Position numbers and translations under genes: made by a program
Part shown: piece after piece, positions 58,905 through 64,000 of the stretch
How positions within the stretch are numbered: position 1 is the first letter of the stretch
Layout: every line of letters begins with the position of its first letter
The notes under the pieces: model-generated
The model's database searches: none
Seen by the model: the letters and a program-made list of their open reading frames with translations, nothing else
Told to the model about the DNA's origin: nothing
Assembly (NCBI GenBank): GCA_017893485.1
Contig: CM030360.1
Location: 12,326,597-12,390,596, forward strand
DNA: 64,000 bases
Direction of reading: 5' to 3'
DNA from: Hemerocallis citrina
Taxonomy: Eukaryota; Streptophyta; Magnoliopsida; Asparagales; Asphodelaceae

Positions 58905-58990
58905 ACACGGCGCACCCTAAGTCCATTATGTAGCGTGCCTGTGTGGTTTTGGGTCACGAGATCGAAACTCGGCAAACCCTTCTTTTACTT
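58905..58990 (+). other. tRNA-like module 1 within the solo LTR
   Basis: The stretch has a weak B-box-like GAGATCGAAACTC near 58957-58969 and a T-rich end (TTCTTTT). It resembles module 2 in layout but is more degenerate and lacks a convincing A box. Confidence 0.3.
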
Positions 58991-59061
58991 TCGATTTTAA
59001 ATAAAATCCAAACAGTGGACTTTAGAATAAGGGGCTTCAGTTGCCTCTTTATATCGCTAGA

Positions 59062-59147
59062 GTCCATTGGACTCAATGGCTAGCGGGTGTGGGTTTGGGC
59101 GTCGGCTGTGTAGTCACGGGTTCGAAACCTGTGGCCAACTTTTCTTT
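59062..59147 (+). other. tRNA-like module 2 within the solo LTR
   Basis: An A-box-like TGGCTAGCGGG at 59077-59087 is followed 31 bases later by a B box GGTTCGAAACC at 59119-59129. A T-rich stretch TTTTCTTTT ends at 59147. This is the spacing of an RNA polymerase III internal promoter. A full tRNA cloverleaf with a clear anticodon arm is not evident, so it is tRNA-like, not a tRNA gene. Confidence 0.4.
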
Positions 59148-60787
59148 TATAAAAGTTTGATTTTTGTGTTTTAGATGAGTTTTAGTGCAAATAAAAAAAT
59201 TGAGAAATATCCTACTATTTCTATAAAAGGTTTAGATATTACTAAAAGTAATTTCAGAAATTTTTCATATAAAAAAAAATTTAAGATTTTAAAAAGAAAA
59301 ATTTGAGATAGAAAATAAGTAAAGATTGAAGATTTATTAATAGAAATGTATGATTTTCTTAAAGAGTAAAGGAAATATATTATGTGAATTATTTACTCTT
59401 GAAGCGATTGTATTTGATTTTTTGAAGATATTTCATGAGTTTAAAATTGTAAATGGAATTATGATTGTTGTTGATTCATGAATTAACTATGAACAAATAA
59501 GACAACCATGAAAAATGCTTAATAAGACATGGAATAAATTATGGATAAGTTAGAGACATGAATACAATAAGTTTAAGACATTGATTTATTGGAGGGTATG
59601 AATATCCATAATTCTTGTACATGAAACGTTGAGATTTAGAGTTAGTGAGACCTTGTTACTGGCAATGTTGAAATAAAAGAATTGAGATATAATTTTGAGA
59701 TATGGCCATTGATCTATCTCGTATTTGTTGGTTTAAGTCCGGTAGGAGGTGAAACTAATTCTAGGTATGATAAATTTTTCATGTCTTGAACTTAAGAAAT
59801 TTTAGGCACTTAAGTGAAGTGTAGTAAACCTGGACAAACGTAAGTGGGGTGCTCTATATAGTCGGCGGTGGACTTCGAGGCTATAGACCCAGTTGGTGGA
59901 ATGAGGTTGCTCCGTGGGAGACGGGCTTTTATATTTAAATCCGGGACTATGAGGACGGGTCAGCGGTGGAATCCGGGATCTTGAATAGTCGGACGGATCG
60001 TTTGCCATACTCCCACGTATATACATATACCGGGGCTAGAGGGTCACTTGCGGGATGATTCACACGATGTGGGATCTATTATAACAGTCAGTGGTGGACT
60101 CTGCGGCTGGGATTCAAATTCGTGGAATGATCTAAACCTTGTTTTATTACTGGGTAGTTATCATGGCGAGGGATCGAACCCTTTATTGTGGAGTACCTAG
60201 GCGCTTACCCTCGGACCTATGTAGTATGGGATGCATAGAATCCGAACAAGTGTGCATTAGTGTTGTCCTAGTATAAAATGTGTGCATTAGGCATTAAGGC
60301 ATCGCATACACTTACATGTTTAGCGTAGTCATGATTTGAACCTTTTTTGTTCATTCAAGTTCTGTGTTTGTTAAAGTATGGAGATCGTTATACTGTTTTC
60401 GGTATAGAGAGAATAGCCGTGTATAACATTCCGTCGATTGTAATCAACTGACGTGCCCACAGTCTTATATGCAGGTAATAGATGTTCATGAAGCTATAAA
60501 GTGGATGTGCTAATACTGTTCAAAGATGTTGTGAATGTTTCGTTGTAATTATTGTGTTTCCGCTGTGTAACAAATGTAACAAACTCTGATGTATTGAGAA
60601 AAATTTTAATTTCCTTGTAAAGTTGTATGAAGTGAAGTGTAAAGATCCTGTGGAATCTCAAATTCGGCCTTATTGGGAATTCGGGGCATTACAGTTCACT
60701 CCTATATATAAGAGATATTGTACTTAGTTATTTCTCAATTCAATAATCAGTATTGTTTTCATATCTCTGATTTATCTTAACAATGAG

Positions 60788-61640
60788 AAGCCACCATCAC
60801 ACAAAGCCATTATCCTCCATCCTTTCCTCTGTCTCCTCCATTTACAAATTCATTCTCATCAATCTCTTTCTCATTTACTCTCTCATCTCTCAAATTTAAT
60901 CCAAATCCATTCTTGTCTGTTTTTTCCTTTCTCCTTTCCCGCTCAAACCCATCATAATTATGAACCATAACTCACCAGAATTCAAACCCATTAACCCAAT
61001 CCAACACTTAGAGATCCTTCATTGATCTTCTTGTTTCTCCTCCAACACTTAACTCAAAATTTGAGCTATGAATTTTGAAATCAACCCCAATCAAGAATTC
61101 AACAAACCGAATTTAAACATAAAGAAAACTATATTCTAGCAATCATCAAGAATTATATTTTCTTTACCTAAAATTTCCATTTAATTCTATAGCATTTAAT
61201 TGGGTTTATGATCTATAATAATTTCCCCCAAATTATTATGCTCATGAATTACATTTGATATGATTTGTTCCCTAAAATGAAGGAACAAAACATTTGATTG
61301 GACTTATTCGATAGCATCAGATATGTTGGCAGTGAGGTTGGTGGAGGGGGAAAGAGAGTTTGGATGTGGGGAGGGATGAGGTAAGGGATGAGACTGTGGC
61401 GGAGAGGGGGAGGGAGATGCTCTCCGAATTGTGAGAAGTCACCATCACACACACCTCCTTCCATGTGCTTCCCAAATCTGAGAATTTGATTCCAATGGGT
61501 TTGAGATTTTTTTTTTTTTTTGGTAGGGTGGGGGTATGCACTTTTATTCTAAACATATTCACAACTTAATCGAGGGGCATTTTAGTCATTACACACTAAA
61601 TTTAATGACTTCAGTCAATCATAAGTTAGGTGTCAAATAG
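60788..61640. other. Interior of the outer TIR element
   Basis: CT-rich then AT-rich non-coding sequence. The phrase GAAG(C/T)CACCATCACACA occurs near 60786 and again near 61434. No transposase coding is seen. Confidence 0.4.
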
Positions 61641-61840
61641 AACATAATTAGTAGGGTAGAATACCTAAAAAAAGTTAGATAGGGTTTATTGCAAATAGGG
61701 AAAAACTCAATAGGGTTAAGTAAAATTTATCCACATAAAAAAAACAAAACAAGTTTCCTACAAAAAAATAATAATCTTATAAAGCAATAAATTCTTGTTT
61801 TGCACATGCTAGGATTGCATTGGTATGATTAACGAAACAC

Positions 61841-63515
61841 TTTTTTTTTTTGAAGAAAAAGGTTGAGTATGGACACCTTGTTTCATTAATAAGGAGTTAA
61901 TAAAGCAAACTCAGAGTACTGAGCCAAGTACAAGAACCTACAATACAACAAAAGTACATAAATCCACCCCAAACATGGGGGGTGGAACAAAAACATACAG
62001 GGTACCAAACATACATGCCTATTGGTACAAAACATTCAAGCATCCAAGCAAAATTACATCAAAACAAAGTACAAAACAAAGGACAAACAAAGTACATCAA
62101 AACATCTACTCCCCCCAACAAAACCATGGGGGGGTGGGGATCATAATCCTGACATAACAGTAAATGTCTGACCGTCGGGGCACGCCCCTCAGTCTGGCGA
62201 CGGCCTAATCTCGACTTCATTATCAACGTACTCCTCCACCTGGAAGACGTTCACGATTCTCCCCTTAGAACCTGCTGCGGCAACATTTGCCCAAAAGGAA
62301 ATAAGATGCATAATGTGAGTTAGATTACTAGAAATACTATTACAAGTCCCACGAAAGTAATAATTATTCCTGTCTAGCCAAAGATCCCAGATCGTAGCGG
62401 CGATAGCGATAAACCAAGCTTCTCTTATCGTTCGTCTCTCATTAGGGAACTTTGGTCCTACCCACAGATCCTCATACTTACTAGGGTACTCATTCGTCCC
62501 CAGGGCACTAAGTACCTCCACAGGACTGCTTTGCTCCTGGGACATTCCAGAAAAAGATTGTCTCTAGTTTCAGGGACAACGTTGCAGAACCCATAGGTAG
62601 AGTCCAAATTTGGTTGGCATTTCGAAAGGTTCTCTCTAGTCAATATTGCATCATTCAGGACCAATCAGAGGAAAACTTTAACTTTCAGCGGGGTTTTCGC
62701 CTTCCAAACCACATCCGACCGACTCAGGTTACATCCCCTAAAGTGAATGCGATTATAAGAGGAGCAAACCGTGAATGTGCCATTCTTTTCCAGTCCCCAA
62801 GAATTCTTATCGGGACCTTGTGAGCATATAACGCTGGCGATATAGGTCTGAAGTTCCATGAGCCTATGTTGGGAGCCCGGGTCAAAGGGATGTTTAAAGG
62901 CCGGTTTCCAAGAACTTCTTCTCCGTGCTGCGGCCACCGTGCAGTGCGGTTGGGATGCTTGGCCAAACAAATCAGGAAACATGGCTCTAAGTGTGTGAAC
63001 ACCACACCACTTATCTCACCAGAAACTAATAAGTCTGCCATTCCCAATAAATGACGTCACACAACATATGAAGGGATCGTAGGCTTTAGCGATACCTCTC
63101 CAAAATCAGGAGATGCGAGGGCCTATCCTGAAACCCAGATTTCTCGTCTCATTCCCATGCAGATATGTCTGAAAGAAATCCTGCCATTCTTCTCTATTAG
63201 GATAGAAGACTTTCCACCACCATTTTTCCAAGAGAGCCAGATTCATATCTCGTAGATTAATAATACCTAGACCCCAGTGTATCTTTTTCATACAAGCTTT
63301 TTCCCATCTGATGAAGTGATATTCGCCTTTATCAGGATCTGCCCCCTTCCATAGAAACTGTTTTCGAGTTCGATCAATTCTGGATAACCCAACATGGCAT
63401 TTCAAAAAAGGACAAATAATAAATAGGAAGATTAGAGAGAACAACATTGATAAGCGTGACTCTGCTTCCCAAGAATAAATCTTTACCTTTCCATCCAGCA
63501 TGTTGAAGTTGGGAA
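61841..63515 (-). mobile_element. 5'-truncated LINE of the copy 3 family
   Basis: Minus strand, A tail as T run 61841-61851, about 300 bp of 3' UTR, then the ORF2 C-terminal half. A peptide phrase near the end, YEDLWVGPKF, is shared with LINE copy 3 near 47470, as are SISSNLTHIM-like and VFQVE phrases. Truncated inside the region after RT. No target duplication could be matched at the 5' side. Confidence 0.8.
62189..63515 (-). pseudogene. ORF2 C-terminal remnant of the truncated LINE
   Basis: Reading right to left: IDRTRKQFLWKG near 63375, LGIINLRDMNLALLEKWWWK near 63220, the zinc-binding region near 62590 (YGFC, then LFLECPRSK), WLDRNNYYFR near 62355, and the C-terminal VFQVEEY. It carries stops and frame changes. 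The RT catalytic part is absent. Confidence 0.8.
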
Positions 63516-63658
63516 GGATCTGCAAATGATTACATTATCCTAAACGATGCTCTGTCAATGCCTCCTCCCTGTAGCTTGAATTTAGTACCAAATGATACCA
63601 AATATCAAATACCATACACACACTTACACTCATATACATGACTTATTATTATTATGCA

Positions 63659-63865
63659 CAGGGCCGGTACTCACCTTGAGGCAAGTCAGGCGGCCGCCTC
63701 AGGTCCCCGAATTTTTTGCAATTTTGGGAGCCCCAAATTTGTATTCCTCTTATAAATATAGGTACGTATTTTGTGCGTAAAAAATTTTATATTGTAATTA
63801 GGGACCCCAAAAATAATTATTTAGGCATTTCTCCTCGGGCCCCCGGAAACTCAGGGCCGACCCTG
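63659..63865. mobile_element. hAT-type MITE with perfect 8-bp target duplication
   Basis: 207 bp. The left end is CAGGGCCGG and the right end, on the opposite strand, CAGGGTCGGCCCTGA. The identical 8-mer ATTATGCA flanks both sides (63651-63658 and 63866-63873). Non-coding. Ends and duplication length fit the hAT superfamily. Confidence 0.85.
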
Positions 63866-63951
63866 ATTATGCATAACTATATTTAGTTTAATAGTTAACT
63901 TTGTCAAAATACGAAGCACTATCTAGCTGATGCTAGGTACATGACCATGCC

Positions 63952-64000
63952 GGATGTGATTAATAGTTAACTTGGTCTGGATGTGATTAATAGTTAACTT
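63952..64000. repeat. 27-bp tandem duplication
   Basis: The phrase GGATGTGATTAATAGTTAAC occurs at 63952 and again at 63979, giving a 27-bp period that runs to the end of the window. Confidence 0.7.

Larger units (their letters stand above)
57235..60693 (+). mobile_element. Second 3.5 kb solo LTR (inner level of nest)
   Basis: Ends TGTAACACCCCAC and TTCGGGGCATTACA, with perfect 5-mer GTTCA on both sides (57230-57234 and 60694-60698). No coding sequence, primer site or second LTR. A promoter-like CCTATAAATAGCATCCC lies at about 57959-57975, followed by an A/C-rich leader-like stretch. This implies plus orientation, with U3 about 720 bp and R-U5 about 2.7 kb. Probably a Ty3/gypsy LTR, by end sequence and size. 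Confidence 0.85.
52812..60782 (+). mobile_element. Ty1/copia element with 140-bp LTRs (middle level of nest)
   Basis: Perfect target duplication ATGAG (52807-52811 and 60783-60787). The 5' LTR is 52812-52951, with primer site TGGTATCAGAGC starting at 52952. The 3' LTR begins at 57181 and ends at 60782, but is split after 54 bp by a solo LTR plus its 5-bp duplication. The polypurine tract GAGAGGGGG precedes the 3' LTR. Pol is in copia order. The stretch where gag should be (52990-54000) holds microsatellites and C-rich sequence with no gag motif. LTRs are similar but not identical, so the copy is moderately old. Confidence 0.9.
57181..60782 (+). repeat. 3' LTR of the nested copia element, split by a solo LTR
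   Basis: LTR sequence at 57181-57234 resumes at 60699 and ends at 60782. The break is caused by the solo LTR at 57235-60693 and its duplicated GTTCA. Confidence 0.9.
52474..61731. mobile_element. TIR element split by a copia insertion (outer level of nest)
   Basis: Inverted repeats of about 85 bp lie at 52474-52560 and, reversed, at about 61645-61731: GATAAATTTCACTTGACCCT versus GATAAATTTTACTTAACCCT, continuing through GAGTTTTTCC and CCCTACTA. Without the inserted copia element it would be about 1.3 kb. Arms of this kind resemble Mutator-like elements. ATAAAAAAA occurs next to both ends but low complexity makes it a weak target duplication. There is no transposase. Confidence 0.6.

Noticed and set aside
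59802..60026. Minus-strand frame in the second solo LTR
   Set aside because: No protein family resemblance; LTR sequence is non-coding.

Overview
The window is nuclear DNA of a flowering plant, most likely a dicot. The grounds are the plant transposable-element families, one intron-containing plant gene and an integrated plant pararetrovirus. There is no prokaryotic gene organisation. Almost everything is mobile-element sequence, much of it nested and decayed. I recognise one apparently functional host gene.

Host gene: an SSU72-like RNA polymerase II CTD phosphatase lies on the minus strand (start codon near 30008, stop at 21028-21030) in four exons that splice to a 200-residue protein. Introns 2 and 3 (4.3 and 4.0 kb) are full of small DNA transposons. 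A 1.5 kb Mutator-type element sits only 60 bp upstream of the start codon.

Layout, left to right. 1-757: Ty1/copia reverse-transcriptase fragment. 758-1581: TRIM-like LTR element. 1582-3522: decayed coiled-coil coding remnants. 3528-12215: complete but decayed SIRE-type copia element (target duplication TGTAT) with an extra ORF after pol. 12995-13166: Mutator-type MITE. About 14095-20040: endogenous caulimovirid on the minus strand with movement protein, two protease-like domains, RT/RNase H, a 3' ORF, a 35S-like promoter and the first ORF of the next round. It lacks part of the circle and is flanked by inverted repeats. 21028-30008: the SSU72-like gene. 30069-31590, 31958-32746 and about 38051-38876: three DNA elements filled with arrays of short palindromes. 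32962-37694: two LINEs inserted at the same target, minus strand. 40454-48026: full-length LINE, plus strand, 15-bp target duplication. 48582-52092: 3.5 kb solo LTR. 52474-61731: three-level nest, in which a TIR element holds a copia element whose 3' LTR holds a second 3.5 kb solo LTR. 61841 to about 63515: truncated LINE. 63659-63865: hAT-type MITE.

Most promising for follow-up are the caulimovirid with tandem protease-like domains and start/stop-coupled ORFs, the palindrome-array elements, the SIRE element's extra ORF, and the tRNA-like modules inside the solo LTR. No database search was possible, so lineage names rest on motifs, termini and target duplications read in the sequence.
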